A stretch of 64,000 bases of DNA, from contig JBGALE010000001.1 in assembly GCA_044223995.1 (NCBI GenBank), positions 248,001-312,000 of the forward strand. The letters are read 5' to 3'. Positions 1-9,515 of this stretch are shown here, in pieces. Numbering within the stretch: the first letter of the stretch is position 1; each line of letters starts with the position of its first letter. This DNA comes from JACMLD01 sp044223995. Lineage in GTDB: Bacteria; Bacteroidota; Bacteroidia; Chitinophagales; Chitinophagaceae. The translations under genes were made by a program, and so were the position numbers. The notes under the pieces were generated by a model. That model searched no databases. It worked only from the letters and a program-made list of their open reading frames with translations, and was not told where the DNA came from.

Positions 1-300
1 AGCGGCAAGGGTTTGCATACCACCACTTTTGCAGAAATGTTTGATTTGCCTGGCGGGGGCAGGATCATTGATACACCCGGTTTGCGGGAATTTGGTCTTG
101 TCAATATTTCCCGGCAGGAGCTGTCGCATTATTTCCCGGAAATGCGGAAGGTATTGAATGATTGCCAGTTTAATAATTGCCAGCATATTAATGAGCCAGG
201 CTGTGCTATAAAAGATGCGGTGGCCCGGGGGCTAATCACAGAAGACCGATACGTAAGCTATTACGGCCTTTTAGAGTCAATTGAAGAGAAGACTTATTAA
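1..300 (+). CDS. rsgA: Ribosome small subunit-dependent GTPase A, C-terminal part (5' end outside window)
   Basis: C-terminal 99 residues of RsgA, a circularly permuted GTPase that acts in late 30S subunit maturation in the cytoplasm. The frame is open from base 1, so the start, OB fold and P-loop lie outside the window. Visible are the HTTTF switch segment (fragment residues 6-10), the G3 motif DTPG shortly after, and the C-terminal zinc knuckle in the pattern C-x4-C-x-H-x5-C. The combination of G3 motif and this knuckle is diagnostic of RsgA. The gene ends at TAA 298-300. The next gene is on the other strand, so this is the last gene of its transcript. Confidence 0.93.
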   Translation, partial: SGKGLHTTTFAEMFDLPGGGRIIDTPGLREFGLVNISRQELSHYFPEMRKVLNDCQFNNCQHINEPGCAIKDAVARGLITEDRYVSYYGLLESIEEKTY

Positions 301-381
301 CTACTTCACAACTGCAGCGCACAAAAAAAGCCCCATAGTGTTTAGGTACGGAGCTCTTACGACAACAACAATGAGAAAAAA

Positions 382-714
382 TCAGGAAAGATATTTACGT
401 GCTGTATTAATCATGAGTTTTGTTTCCAGGAATTGTGCAACCTCTACCACTGCATCATTGTCTCTGCGAGGCGCTTCCCGAAACTTGCGCGGATAAATGG
501 ATATACCGGTATAAATGTTGTAATGAAGGGTGAGCGTGTGGCCTTTGTAGTTGAAATCCCATACCAGCGAATCGAAATCATCCAGTTTGCTGAGGAACTT
601 GATATCAAGATCATCACTGAGGATGTCTGCTACTTCATAAAAACGTTTAAGACCGCAATCGTCGTCGATAACTGCTTCTGTGCAACCAAAGTCGGTACGT
701 AATGTTAGGCTCAT
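382..714 (-). CDS. Hypothetical protein, 110 aa
   Basis: Small cytosolic-looking protein without a signal peptide, membrane segment or motif that I recognise. It is acidic and rich in Asp, with a beta-rich middle (DFNYKGHTLTLHYN) and a conserved-looking C-terminal helix (VVEVAQFLETKL). I start it at ATG 714 (MSLTLRTDFG); the frame is open a little further to 744, but that extension runs into the terminator-like hairpin at 734-758. The opposite frame at 433-702 is also open; I prefer this strand because the protein composition is more natural and the neighbouring genes run the same way. Function unknown. Confidence 0.6.
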   Translation of the reverse strand: MSLTLRTDFGCTEAVIDDDCGLKRFYEVADILSDDLDIKFLSKLDDFDSLVWDFNYKGHTLTLHYNIYTGISIYPRKFREAPRRDNDAVVEVAQFLETKLMINTARKYLS

Positions 715-733
715 ATGTACGGATTTAAGTATA

Positions 734-758
734 TAAAAAATCACGCCGCGTGGCGCGA
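734..758 (-). terminator. Rho-independent terminator of the small lipoprotein gene
   Basis: Read on the minus strand, a 7-bp stem (arms 752-758 and 741-747, four-base loop, one G:T pair) is followed directly by six T (735-740). It sits 12 bases after the stop of the lipoprotein gene that ends at 771. Confidence 0.7.
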
Positions 759-770
759 CAATTACTCTTG

Positions 771-956
771 TTAGGCCTTAAACTTCTTTGCTTTGGGAAC
801 TTTTTCTCCGGTTAAAATTCTCTCCGCCCCCACATTCTTACCGTTTGCAGGACATCCATATTTTGGGCCGAATACCTTATGCCACAAGCCACATGAAGAG
901 AGGCTGCACACCATGACGGCTAAAAGAAGAATATGGAAAATTGAACGGATTTTCAT
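771..956 (-). CDS. Small lipoprotein, 61 aa
   Basis: Short lipoprotein with a hydrophobic signal segment (residues 5-18) and a lipobox ending at Cys22 (SLSSC), so the mature part is only about 40 residues. The mature part holds the segment KYGCPANGKNVGAERIL and a basic Lys-rich tail. I recall small proteins with a similar GCPxNGKNVGAE segment from other Bacteroidetes, but know of no assigned function. It is likely anchored in a membrane by its lipid. It stands alone, with its own terminator at 734-758. Confidence 0.75.
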   Translation of the reverse strand: MKIRSIFHILLLAVMVCSLSSCGLWHKVFGPKYGCPANGKNVGAERILTGEKVPKAKKFKA

Positions 957-1092
957 CAGGTCTGTATTTCTATCAAGAACGATATAAATCTACAAATAGT
1001 ATATAGCAAAAGCAAGCCATAGGACTGGCTTTCGACGAATCGACCGTATTAATCGACTGGTAAATAATGCGTAGTATAATGGCCGTAAAAAT

Positions 1093-1626
1093 TTATCGAT
1101 CTCTCGGCTCCTGGCCCCTGAACCAGCCTGCATACCGGAGGTAATTATTGGCTATCCGATCTATTTCACCGTGAATATGTTCCGGCGAAATCTCCTTTAT
1201 CTTTTTTGCCGGGACACCAGCATAGATACTTCCCGCTTCGCACACCGTTCCTTCAAGAACAACTGCTCCCGCGGCGATAATGGTATTACTGTGTACTTCA
1301 GCATTATCCATTACAATCGCACCCATCCCGATTAATACGTTGTCGTGCAGGGTGCATCCGTGTATGATGGCATTATGCCCGATAGAAACATTGTTCCCGA
1401 TGATGGCTTTTGTTTTTTGGTAAGTGGCATGTATAATGGCGCCGTCCTGTACATTTACTTTCTTACCTAACCTGATGCTATTGACATCGCCCCGTACGAC
1501 AGCATTGAACCAGATACTACAGTCGTCACCCATAATGACATCGCCCACAATCGTAGCATTGGGAGCAATAAAACAATTGTTTCCATACGCTGGGTATACT
1601 CCATCCACCTGCATGATAATAGGCAT
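1093..1626 (-). CDS. Gamma-carbonic anhydrase family hexapeptide-repeat protein
   Basis: Left-handed beta-helix protein of the gamma-carbonic anhydrase/PaaY/YrdA family, 177 aa, the usual length. The hexapeptide repeats run through most of the chain (for example NATIVGDVIMGDDCSIWFNAVVRGD). Three histidines sit where the family binds its metal: one in AIIHAT and two in SIGHNAIIHGC. The family forms trimers with metal sites between subunits. Some members are carbonic anhydrases and others act on CoA thioesters, so the substrate cannot be read from the sequence. I start at ATG 1626 (MPIIMQVDGVYP); an in-frame ATG at 1650 would add eight residues. It is divergent from the aminotransferase at 1767 and appears monocistronic. 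Confidence 0.9.
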   Translation of the reverse strand: MPIIMQVDGVYPAYGNNCFIAPNATIVGDVIMGDDCSIWFNAVVRGDVNSIRLGKKVNVQDGAIIHATYQKTKAIIGNNVSIGHNAIIHGCTLHDNVLIGMGAIVMDNAEVHSNTIIAAGAVVLEGTVCEAGSIYAGVPAKKIKEISPEHIHGEIDRIANNYLRYAGWFRGQEPRDR

Positions 1627-1766
1627 ATTGATACTTTTAAAATTGAACAATTGAAATCAGGTAATAAGAATATTGCTTCAGGGAGCAGTAATGCTCATAC
1701 AAATATCAAAAAACTTTGTGGCTTTGAACCGCCTTTGCGTTCTTTGCGTAAAATAATCCCGGCAAC

Positions 1767-2951
1767 ATGAACCAGCGCGCCCTTTTCCTGCAATATGTAG
1801 CGCAGACTTCTCCTGCACCACTGGGCATTGAAGTAAAAAAAGCGGAAGGCGCATTGTTATACGATATCAATGACAAGCTATACATCGATCTTATCGGCGG
1901 GATCTCCGTTTGTAATATTGGTCACCGTCATCCGAAAGTAGTAGAAGCCATTAAAAAACAGGCCGACGAATACCTTCATGTATTGGTATATGGTGAATTT
2001 ATTCAATCGCCGCAGGTGCAGTATGCACAGTTGCTGGCCAATCATTTGCCTGCTTCACTCAACTCCATTTATTTTACCAATTCAGGCGCAGAAGCAACAG
2101 AAGGCGCTATGAAACTGGCAAAGAGAGCAACAGGAAGGACACAAATTATTGCCTTTAAAAGCGCTTATCATGGTTCTACGCAAGGTGCATTAAGTATTAT
2201 CGGCGATGAATACTGGCGCAACGCATTTCGTCCCCTGTTGCCGGGAATTATTCATGCGGATTACAATTCATACGATGCATTGGCTTCTATAAATAAAAAC
2301 ACTGCTTGTGTTATCGCCGAAACTGTGCAGGCAGAAAGTGGTATCATGATCCCATCGAAAGAATGGATGATGGCATTGAGGAGAAAATGTAATGAGCAGG
2401 GGGCATTACTGGTACTGGATGAAATACAGGCCGGATTTGGGCGTACCGGTTCTTTGTGGGCTTTTGAACAGTACGGTATTATCCCGGATATTTTGTTACT
2501 GGGCAAGGCACTTGGTGGCGGGATGCCGCTGGGCGCTTTTATTGCTGACAGAAATCTAATGTTTAAGCTGGCAGACAATCCTGTATTGGGGCATATCACC
2601 ACCTTTGGCGGTCACCCGGTTTGTTGCGCCGCCGGCCTGGCAGGTATGAAAGCGTTAATAGAAGAAAAATGGATTGACCAGGTAAAGCGAAAGGAACAAC
2701 TGTTCAGGAAATTACTGGTGCATCCTGCCATTAAATCCATTCGCTCCTGTGGGTTGTGGATGGCAGTTGAGTTTGACAACTTTGCTATCAATAAAAAAGT
2801 TATTGATGTGGCGATCAATCATGGCGTGCTGACAGACTGGTTCTTATTTGCACCACAATGTATGCGTATTGCGCCCCCGTTAACTATTGCTGATGATCAA
2901 ATTGAGACTGCCAGCCAGGTAATTGTGGAAGCGATCAGCCAATCAGTTTAA
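1767..2951 (+). CDS. Class III PLP-dependent aminotransferase (acetylornithine/ornithine type)
   Basis: Fold-type I, class III aminotransferase of 394 aa. The PLP lysine is Lys247 in LLLGKALGGGMPLGAF. The preceding LVLDEIQAGFGRTG segment holds the Asp that contacts the PLP ring nitrogen, and FTNSGAEATEGAMKLA is the phosphate-binding region. The family includes acetylornithine, ornithine, 4-aminobutyrate and lysine 6-aminotransferases; the sequence alone does not settle the donor, and no arginine or lysine pathway genes lie next to it. The last 17 bases overlap the 3' end of glpF on the opposite strand, so the two genes converge. Confidence 0.88.
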   Translation: MNQRALFLQYVAQTSPAPLGIEVKKAEGALLYDINDKLYIDLIGGISVCNIGHRHPKVVEAIKKQADEYLHVLVYGEFIQSPQVQYAQLLANHLPASLNSIYFTNSGAEATEGAMKLAKRATGRTQIIAFKSAYHGSTQGALSIIGDEYWRNAFRPLLPGIIHADYNSYDALASINKNTACVIAETVQAESGIMIPSKEWMMALRRKCNEQGALLVLDEIQAGFGRTGSLWAFEQYGIIPDILLLGKALGGGMPLGAFIADRNLMFKLADNPVLGHITTFGGHPVCCAAGLAGMKALIEEKWIDQVKRKEQLFRKLLVHPAIKSIRSCGLWMAVEFDNFAINKKVIDVAINHGVLTDWFLFAPQCMRIAPPLTIADDQIETASQVIVEAISQSV

Positions 2952-3645
2952 AAATAACTGCAGCCAGTAACCCGCCTGCTATTGGCCCCGCTATAGGAAT
3001 CCATGCATAACTCCAGTCGCTGTTTCTCTTTCTCTTTATCGGTAAAATAAAATGTGCAATGCGTGGACCCAGGTCCCTGGCAGGATTGATGGCATAGCCC
3101 GTTGGCCCCCCCAGCGAAATGCCAATACCCAATACCAGTAAAGCAACAGGAAGGGCATCGAGTGTGCCGAGTTTTACGGCAGGAGCGGTCATCAATTTGG
3201 CACCCAGCACCAATACCATGGTACCAATAATTTCTGTTATGAGATTTGATACATTACTTCTTATGGCTGGCGCCGTACAAAATACCGCCAGCTTTCCATC
3301 GGCGTCGTCTGTTGCTGAAAAATGTTGTTGATAAGCAAACCATACAACTACTGCACCTGTAAACGCGCCCGCCATCTGTGCGGCGATATAGGTTCCTGCA
3401 TTGGCCCAGTCGAAATCACCCAGATAGGCAAGGGCAAGTGTCACCGCGGGATTGAGGTGCCCACCACCGCCCAGTTTGACAGACGCGAATACACCTGTAA
3501 ATACTGCAATGGCCCATCCGAAAGTAATAACAATCCATCCGCTGTTGTTTCCTTTTGTTTTGCTTAGCACAACATTGGCTACTACGCCATCGCCCAGTAT
3601 GATGAGCAGCGCGGTACCAATAAATTCGGCGATAAATGCATTCAT
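2935..3645 (-). CDS. glpF: Glycerol uptake facilitator (MIP/aquaporin family)
   Basis: Inner-membrane channel that lets glycerol diffuse into the cell, 236 aa with six expected membrane helices. Both channel-lining NPA motifs are present: HLNPAV (Asn65) and AINPARD (Asn187). The Asp after the second motif (Asp191) is typical of glycerol-conducting aquaglyceroporins rather than water-only aquaporins. The start ATG overlaps the glpD stop by four bases, so the two are probably translationally coupled. Last gene of the glpK-glpD-glpF operon; its 3' end overlaps the convergent aminotransferase gene by 17 bases. Confidence 0.93.
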   Translation of the reverse strand: MNAFIAEFIGTALLIILGDGVVANVVLSKTKGNNSGWIVITFGWAIAVFTGVFASVKLGGGGHLNPAVTLALAYLGDFDWANAGTYIAAQMAGAFTGAVVVWFAYQQHFSATDDADGKLAVFCTAPAIRSNVSNLITEIIGTMVLVLGAKLMTAPAVKLGTLDALPVALLVLGIGISLGGPTGYAINPARDLGPRIAHFILPIKRKRNSDWSYAWIPIAGPIAGGLLAAVIFKLIG

Positions 3646-5231
3646 GACAGTTGGTTTTGGTTATTAGCAAGCTTGTTGTTGGGAATATAATGAAGAGCTG
3701 TTTTACGGAACAATTCAACCTGGTTACTTACCCATGATTCATCTTTTCCCATCAAACGGGCCATTAAAGATGCGACCACCGGCGCAGCCGCCAGTGCTGC
3801 CTTTGCATCCAGCAATAGGGAACGTGTCCTTCTCGCCAATGCATCTTCTACAGTCATGCACATTTCTTCCTGCACTGCCCATGCGATGGCTGCTTTAGTA
3901 TAAGGCAGATCGGGATGAATTTTTTCCTGCAGGGATCTATCTTTTTGCCCCAATGCATACACTGCATCCATATCGGTGCCGTAATAATAATAATCGTTGT
4001 CATGATCGATTGTTGCCATCGAACCATGAATGGGGAGCGTACCTGTAATACATGCCTGGGGTGGCAGCCTGTTGTTGATAGCGGCGATATTGACTACATC
4101 CTCGGCCATTTTCCTGTAAGTAGTCCACTTGCCGCCCAGTATATTGATCAACCCACTGCCGGAGATGGTGATGGTATGATCCCTTGATAACTCGGCTGTT
4201 TTTTTGCTGCTGCTTTTTACCAATGGACGCAGTCCCGCAAATATGCTCCTGACGTCATTGATCGTTGGATCTTTGGTGAGGTAACGACCGATATGGTGAA
4301 TAATAAAATCAAGCTCTTCCTGCATGGCATCCGGCTCTTCGCTTACCAGGGCAACCGCGGTATCAGTTGTACCAACAATTACTTTTTTGTGCCAGGGTAC
4401 AGCAAATAAGACCCTTCCATCATCCGTATGCGGGATCATGATAGCAGCATTACCCGGCAGGAAGGAAGCATCCAAAACAATATGAATTCCCTGGCTTGGT
4501 GCAATGGTTGGTTCTGCACTTGTATCATCCATTTGTTGAATGCTATCGCTGAACACACCAGTTGCATTGATAACTGCCCTGGATTTTATTTCATATTCTT
4601 TTCCTGTAAGTGCATCGCGTGCCCGCACACCCATTAATTTCCCCTTTGCTTTTAACAAACCTGTCACAGCTATATAATTCAATACACAGCCGCCAGATTC
4701 AGCGGCGGTTTGAGCCATGTTAATCGCCAGTCTCGTATCGTCAAATTGTCCGTCATGATACAACACGCCACCGCGCAGATCTTCCGGGTCAAGTGTAGGT
4801 GCCATCGACAATACTTCTTCCCTGCTCAGCCATTGTGAAGGTCCAAGCCCAAGGTTGCCACTCATCCAGTCGTATACTTTCAGGCCAAATCCATAATAAG
4901 GTCCTTCCCACCATTTGTAGTTAGGAACAATAAAGGATTGATTTTTTACAAGGTGTGGCGCATTTTGTTTTAAAGTACCTCTTTCCTTCAAGGCTTCCAT
5001 CACGAGTTTAATATTACCCTGCTGCAAATAGCGAACGCCGCCGTGTACCAGTTTTGTTGACCGGGAAGAAGTGCCTTTGGCAAAATCTGTTTTTTCCAGC
5101 AGTATGGTTTTGTATCCCCTCGATGCTGCATCTATAGCTGAACCAAGACCCGTGGCGCCGCCGCCGATGATGCAAATATCCCATTCACCCGAAAAGCTTT
5201 CCAATCGCTGCAGCATGTTGTCGCGGTTCAT
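3642..5231 (-). CDS. glpD: Aerobic glycerol-3-phosphate dehydrogenase (FAD)
   Basis: Membrane-associated flavoprotein that oxidises sn-glycerol 3-phosphate to dihydroxyacetone phosphate and passes electrons to the quinone pool; 529 aa, normal length. The N-terminal dinucleotide-binding motif GGGATGLG is at about residues 23-30, followed by the family segment SSRSTKLVHGGVRYLQQG. Further typical stretches are RDALTGKEYEIKSRAVINATGVF and GGKWTTYRKMAEDVV. It lies 57 bases downstream of glpK and overlaps glpF by four bases. Phosphorylation of glycerol by GlpK supplies its substrate. Confidence 0.95.
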   Translation of the reverse strand: MNRDNMLQRLESFSGEWDICIIGGGATGLGSAIDAASRGYKTILLEKTDFAKGTSSRSTKLVHGGVRYLQQGNIKLVMEALKERGTLKQNAPHLVKNQSFIVPNYKWWEGPYYGFGLKVYDWMSGNLGLGPSQWLSREEVLSMAPTLDPEDLRGGVLYHDGQFDDTRLAINMAQTAAESGGCVLNYIAVTGLLKAKGKLMGVRARDALTGKEYEIKSRAVINATGVFSDSIQQMDDTSAEPTIAPSQGIHIVLDASFLPGNAAIMIPHTDDGRVLFAVPWHKKVIVGTTDTAVALVSEEPDAMQEELDFIIHHIGRYLTKDPTINDVRSIFAGLRPLVKSSSKKTAELSRDHTITISGSGLINILGGKWTTYRKMAEDVVNIAAINNRLPPQACITGTLPIHGSMATIDHDNDYYYYGTDMDAVYALGQKDRSLQEKIHPDLPYTKAAIAWAVQEEMCMTVEDALARRTRSLLLDAKAALAAAPVVASLMARLMGKDESWVSNQVELFRKTALHYIPNNKLANNQNQLS

Positions 5232-5288
5232 TCTTTTATTTTTATTTCAGCAGATGCCAGTTGGCATATTACCGGAGTCTCTTAATTG

Positions 5289-6791
5289 TTATATACTTTG
5301 ATCCGCCCATGCCACACTTGCTTTTACTGCGCGTTGCCAGCCATGTATGAGCTTTTGTACTTTTTCAGCGGGCATGACTGGTGTAAAAGTTTTATCAGCC
5401 TGCCACTGTTTTTGTACTTCTGCAACACTGTCCCAATATCCCACAGCAAGCCCGGCAAGATAAGCCGCACCCAATGCTGTTGTTTCGTATACTTTCGGCC
5501 GGATTACAGGAACCTGTAAAATATCGCACTGGAACTGCATTAATAGGTTATTGATTGTAGCACCGCCATCTACACGGAGTTCTTTTATACTAATACCACT
5601 GTCGGATTCCATGGCTTTCAAAATATCAGTGACCTGGTAAGCAATGCTGTCGAGGGCGGCGCGTGCAATATGATGTTTGCCCGTACCACGGGTAATACCA
5701 AAAATACTTCCGCGCGCATACTGGTTCCAGTGAGGAGCACCCAATCCCGCAAATGCAGGAACCAGGTACACACCGCCTGTATCTTCCGCCTGCGCTGCAA
5801 GTGATTCCACTTCAGCAGAAGAGCGGATAATATGCAGCCCATCGCGCAACCATTGTACAACAGCGCCTGCAATGAAAATACTTCCCTCCAATGCATACTC
5901 TACCTTATTATTCAATTTCCATGCAATCGTCGTTAGCAGGTTATTGCTGGAGGAAACCGCCTTTTCTCCCGTATTCATCAGCATAAAGCAACCAGTGCCA
6001 TAAGTATTTTTTACCATGCCTGGCTGGGTACACATTTGACCAAACAGTGCTGCCTGCTGATCACCCGCAATACCGGCAATAGGTATATTGGCATGCTTCA
6101 CCACTACTTCTGTGACGCCATACAACTGACTGGATGCTTTTATTTCCGGTAAAATATTTTTTGGAATATCAAATATTTTCAGCAACTCATCATCCCAATT
6201 GCAGGTATGTATGTTGCACAACATGGTGCGGCTGGCATTGCTAACATCTGTAATATGCAATTTGCCGCCTGACAATTTCCAAACCAACCAGCTATCGACG
6301 GTACCGAAAGCCAATTTTCCGGCTGCTGCTTTTTCACGGGCACCAGTTATATTATCGAGTATCCATTTTAATTTGGTCGCGGAGAAATAAGCATCGATGA
6401 CAAGGCCTGTTTTTTCCTGAATCAATTGGCTTACCCCCCTTTCTTTCAATTCATCACAAAAGGCGGCTGTTCTTCTATCCTGCCATACAATAGCATTGTA
6501 AATAGGTTTGCCAATTTCGCGATCCCATACAATGGTTGTCTCGCGCTGGTTGGTAATACCAATGGCTGCAATATTACTGGTGGAAATATTTTGCTTCGCA
6601 ATGACTTCTGCCATTACGCTGAATTGTGTGCTCCATATTTCTTCGGGGTCATGTTCCACCCATCCGGGCTGTGGGTAATGTTGTGTAAATTCCTTCTGTG
6701 CAACTGTCGCAATGTTTCCATGGTGGTCAAACAAGATGGCCCTTGAACTGGTGGTGCCCTGGTCCAGCGCCATAATATAAGAATTACTCAT
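5289..6791 (-). CDS. glpK: Glycerol kinase
   Basis: FGGY-family kinase, 500 aa, that phosphorylates glycerol with ATP and so traps it in the cell. The N-terminal ATPase motif DQGTTSSRAILFD is at about residues 8-20. GWVEHDPEEIW, NQRETTIVWDR and GIAGDQQAALFGQMC are family signatures, and the C-terminal DGGATINNLLMQFQCDIL segment is the second phosphate-binding region. I start at ATG 6791 (MSNSYIMALDQ); an ATG two codons upstream (6797) is possible. First gene of the operon with glpD and glpF; no glp repressor gene is visible nearby. Confidence 0.96.
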   Translation of the reverse strand: MSNSYIMALDQGTTSSRAILFDHHGNIATVAQKEFTQHYPQPGWVEHDPEEIWSTQFSVMAEVIAKQNISTSNIAAIGITNQRETTIVWDREIGKPIYNAIVWQDRRTAAFCDELKERGVSQLIQEKTGLVIDAYFSATKLKWILDNITGAREKAAAGKLAFGTVDSWLVWKLSGGKLHITDVSNASRTMLCNIHTCNWDDELLKIFDIPKNILPEIKASSQLYGVTEVVVKHANIPIAGIAGDQQAALFGQMCTQPGMVKNTYGTGCFMLMNTGEKAVSSSNNLLTTIAWKLNNKVEYALEGSIFIAGAVVQWLRDGLHIIRSSAEVESLAAQAEDTGGVYLVPAFAGLGAPHWNQYARGSIFGITRGTGKHHIARAALDSIAYQVTDILKAMESDSGISIKELRVDGGATINNLLMQFQCDILQVPVIRPKVYETTALGAAYLAGLAVGYWDSVAEVQKQWQADKTFTPVMPAEKVQKLIHGWQRAVKASVAWADQSI

Positions 6792-6877
6792 ATGCAATCG
6801 TTGATTGTATGGGTAAGTTAGGAAAAATAAAAGAAGTTAGTCCGGCGAATTAAAATAATAATACAGAGGTATCAAAT

Positions 6878-9388
6878 TTAAAAAGCAAGCCTGAAACTGA
6901 AAAACACACCGAAGCGTTTCACCTTCTCCGGCGGTAATGGTCTTGGAAGAACACGCCAAACAAAATCAAGACGGAAAACTTTAAAGATATTATCTACGCC
7001 TGTACCTACTTCGAGGTAGGTTTTTCCATCCAGTGAATTAAATGTATAATCGGGCGATGTGTTGTATAGTTTATTGGCATCGCTCAGGCCGCCCCACAAT
7101 GCTTTTGCGTTCCAGAACTGGCGGAATTTTAATTTTCGTGTAAGCGGTATAAAACGGAAGAGACCATTTCCAAAATTGTGTTCGAAATTAAAACCGGCAT
7201 AATGGTCATGCACATATTCCCACTTGTTCAATAAATTAAACGCATAACGGTTGTAATAATATATTTCGTTGCCAGGCGCTACATCCAGCAGCATAAAGGG
7301 CAGTGTACCGATAGTTTTGCCGGCAAAAACATTGTAATAAATATTTCCGTAAGGGGGAATTTTTACATAATCAGAAATACTGCCAGATAATTTTGTGTAG
7401 TTGTAGCTGCTGTTGAGCACACCGCTGATCCCCTTGGATATTTTGAATTCACCAATAGGATAAGGACTTCCCAGGCTGTACCGGTAAAATGTATTCTCCA
7501 GGAATTTTTCCAGGTAGGCAAAACGGAATTTAAGTGAAGTCTCAAAATTATTGAGCGCTTCCCCTGGTATGCCAGTATTATAAATATTTTTTGAAGGAAG
7601 GTTTCTCAATGGATCATAACGTTTGCTGGTGGTATTGAGTGTAACAGAAAACCCGGAATGCCATTCTTTAAACAGTTCTACCCTTTTTTCTTCTGTAAAT
7701 AAAAATTTAATTGGCACATTGGCTTTGCGGATAGCCAGTGCAAAAATATTGTCCTGGCTTACTTCATCCAGGTATTGCTGTCCATAGTCAAGGTCCTTTG
7801 AATACTTGGCAAAAATATATGCACGCGGGTTTTTGTTAAACAGGTACATGGCATCTGCTTCGTATTTAAATTTTTTATCACCAAATCCATAAGCGAGGTA
7901 ACCGTGCAGGATAATTTTTTTGCTGAATTCGCGGTTGGTACCAAGATCCCATCTTAAACGAAGCCCTTCCAGCACATTGGCAAATATCCAGTTTTGCCAG
8001 GGGCCGATTTCATAATTGCCTACTTCGAGATAACCCGTTGCAATGAAGTTGATAATATTTGTATATTTTTTGAACAGCGGCATTTTTTGCAGTGTATCGA
8101 TCATTGCATACACGGCTTTTTCATTTTTGGTTAATTCTTCATGCCGTTCCTGTTTCCAGTAATCATCTGCCTTTTCCCGGGCGCCTTGTGCAAATTCTAC
8201 TTCCTGTATGATTTTATTTTTCTTTAGTGAATCTTCAATGTATTGCTGATCGCGTTCTATATTCCGGTACGTGGTCGTTTTCCGTCCAATAACACCAAAC
8301 TTGTCTTTTCCAATGGGAGCGATGTCGACAACAAACTTGTCCTTTACGAGGAACCAGGTGCTGTCATCAATCATTTTATACTCCTGTATCAGGCTAAGCT
8401 TGTCTACAAAATTGATATTGGCATCTTTGGACAAGTATAGGGTCATTTTTTGAATGGCCCAGTTGGTGTCGTGTACCCAGCAATCACCTTCAAAAGTGCT
8501 TTCTCCCTTTCGTTTGGGTGTAAACGACATATGAATCAGCCGCCGGTTATTCACCATTTGAGAATCCAGCACTTTGTACTGGTAATAATTATCGCCATTG
8601 TCACTGATGGGGCTTATGAATTGTTTGTCGAATACCGGGATGAAATTGGCATACACATTTACATTGGCATCCGTACCACCCAGCAGCCTGCTCACACTTT
8701 CATTGTTGACACCCTGCGTTTTGCTGCCTTTGATAATTTCCCTTGTTTTGAAGGGGTTTTTCTGGTAGTAATAATCAGAGATGGTTTCCGTCAAAAATAC
8801 AGGCAGGAAAGGCGCGCCTTCCGTGGTATCCACGTTATCGAAAATAAAGCCAAACGGGCGAAACAGGCCCATTCTTTTCATTTTGTCCTTGTTGATACGG
8901 TTCAGGTCGAGCTCCATTTTATTATAGAGCTCGTAAGCGAAATTATTGAAGCGGTAACGATCGTTTTCCTTTTTATGTTTTACAATACGTTTCCACATCA
9001 GGTAACCACGGTCGATTTTTCTTTTCACTATTACTTCCTGGACAATTTTACCGCGATCCATGCCAATAACGAGTTCAAGTTCATTGCCCACAGCTCTTTG
9101 AAGAAGTTCAGGCCCGATAAATATTTTGTAATCCTTATACCCAACATAAGTGACCAGCAAAGTGTCGGTGGGCCATGATTCAAGGTGAAAAATAAACCGC
9201 CCGGCGGAGTCGCTCAGTTTTCCGCCGCCATTCATGAAGCTAATGGATGCAAAGGGGATACGCTCATCACTCAGCGCGTCTTTAATATACCCCCTGATAA
9301 TTTTGTTTTGGGCAATTGCTGAGGTACACAGCAGGTAAGCACAAAAAAAGAGCAGGGCTTTACACAAGAACGATTTTAAACAACTCAT
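6878..9388 (-). CDS. DUF5686 outer-membrane protein with N-terminal carboxypeptidase-regulatory-like domain
   Basis: 836-aa exported protein. The Sec signal peptide covers about residues 1-26 (ending CTSAIAQ). An Ig-like CarboxypepD_reg domain follows (about 28-115, with GYIKDALSDERIPFASISF), as found at the N-terminus of many Bacteroidetes outer-membrane proteins. The remainder matches the DUF5686 pattern: a long beta-rich region ending in aromatic-rich strands and the C-terminus GVFFSFRLAF, consistent with an outer-membrane barrel. Substrate and role are unknown. A -7 box at 9396-9403 lies 7 bases before the ATG, so the mRNA may be nearly leaderless. It is divergent from the membrane protein at 9516. 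Confidence 0.85.
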   Translation of the reverse strand: MSCLKSFLCKALLFFCAYLLCTSAIAQNKIIRGYIKDALSDERIPFASISFMNGGGKLSDSAGRFIFHLESWPTDTLLVTYVGYKDYKIFIGPELLQRAVGNELELVIGMDRGKIVQEVIVKRKIDRGYLMWKRIVKHKKENDRYRFNNFAYELYNKMELDLNRINKDKMKRMGLFRPFGFIFDNVDTTEGAPFLPVFLTETISDYYYQKNPFKTREIIKGSKTQGVNNESVSRLLGGTDANVNVYANFIPVFDKQFISPISDNGDNYYQYKVLDSQMVNNRRLIHMSFTPKRKGESTFEGDCWVHDTNWAIQKMTLYLSKDANINFVDKLSLIQEYKMIDDSTWFLVKDKFVVDIAPIGKDKFGVIGRKTTTYRNIERDQQYIEDSLKKNKIIQEVEFAQGAREKADDYWKQERHEELTKNEKAVYAMIDTLQKMPLFKKYTNIINFIATGYLEVGNYEIGPWQNWIFANVLEGLRLRWDLGTNREFSKKIILHGYLAYGFGDKKFKYEADAMYLFNKNPRAYIFAKYSKDLDYGQQYLDEVSQDNIFALAIRKANVPIKFLFTEEKRVELFKEWHSGFSVTLNTTSKRYDPLRNLPSKNIYNTGIPGEALNNFETSLKFRFAYLEKFLENTFYRYSLGSPYPIGEFKISKGISGVLNSSYNYTKLSGSISDYVKIPPYGNIYYNVFAGKTIGTLPFMLLDVAPGNEIYYYNRYAFNLLNKWEYVHDHYAGFNFEHNFGNGLFRFIPLTRKLKFRQFWNAKALWGGLSDANKLYNTSPDYTFNSLDGKTYLEVGTGVDNIFKVFRLDFVWRVLPRPLPPEKVKRFGVFFSFRLAF

Positions 9389-9395
9389 ACAGCTT

Positions 9396-9403
9396 CAAAA
9401 ATA
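9396..9403 (-). promoter_or_regulatory. Bacteroidetes-type -7 box for the DUF5686 gene
   Basis: Reads TATTTTTG on the minus strand, an exact match to TAnnTTTG. It ends seven bases before the ATG at 9388. No clear -33 TTTG is seen at the usual distance. Confidence 0.5.
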
Positions 9404-9489
9404 ACATTTAGTAAGAAAACAGAAAGTAATTTAGGTGACATACGGAAAAATGGAGGTTAACTGTTTGGTAATTCCGGAAACTTATATTT

Positions 9490-9506
9490 ACTTTGTAATT
9501 CAAAGT
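9490..9506 (+). promoter_or_regulatory. Operator-like palindrome ACTTTG-N5-CAAAGT, copy 1
   Basis: Perfect 6+6 inverted repeat with a five-base spacer (TAATT), ten bases before the ATG at 9516. The same palindrome recurs at 10550-10566 in front of the Coq4-like gene. A small winged-helix gene lies between the two sites and is the obvious candidate for the protein that binds them. Confidence 0.6.
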
Positions 9507-9515
9507 GCTTTTTAT

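Noticed and set aside
433..702. Plus-strand ORF of 89 aa opposite the hypothetical gene at 382-714
   Set aside because: Lies fully antisense to a better-composed frame and its protein has no motif; neighbouring genes run on the minus strand.
8450..9178. Plus-strand ORF of 242 aa inside the DUF5686 gene
   Set aside because: Antisense shadow; the DUF5686 protein has a signal peptide, a recognisable domain and a promoter, while this frame is His/Ile/Phe-rich and matches nothing.
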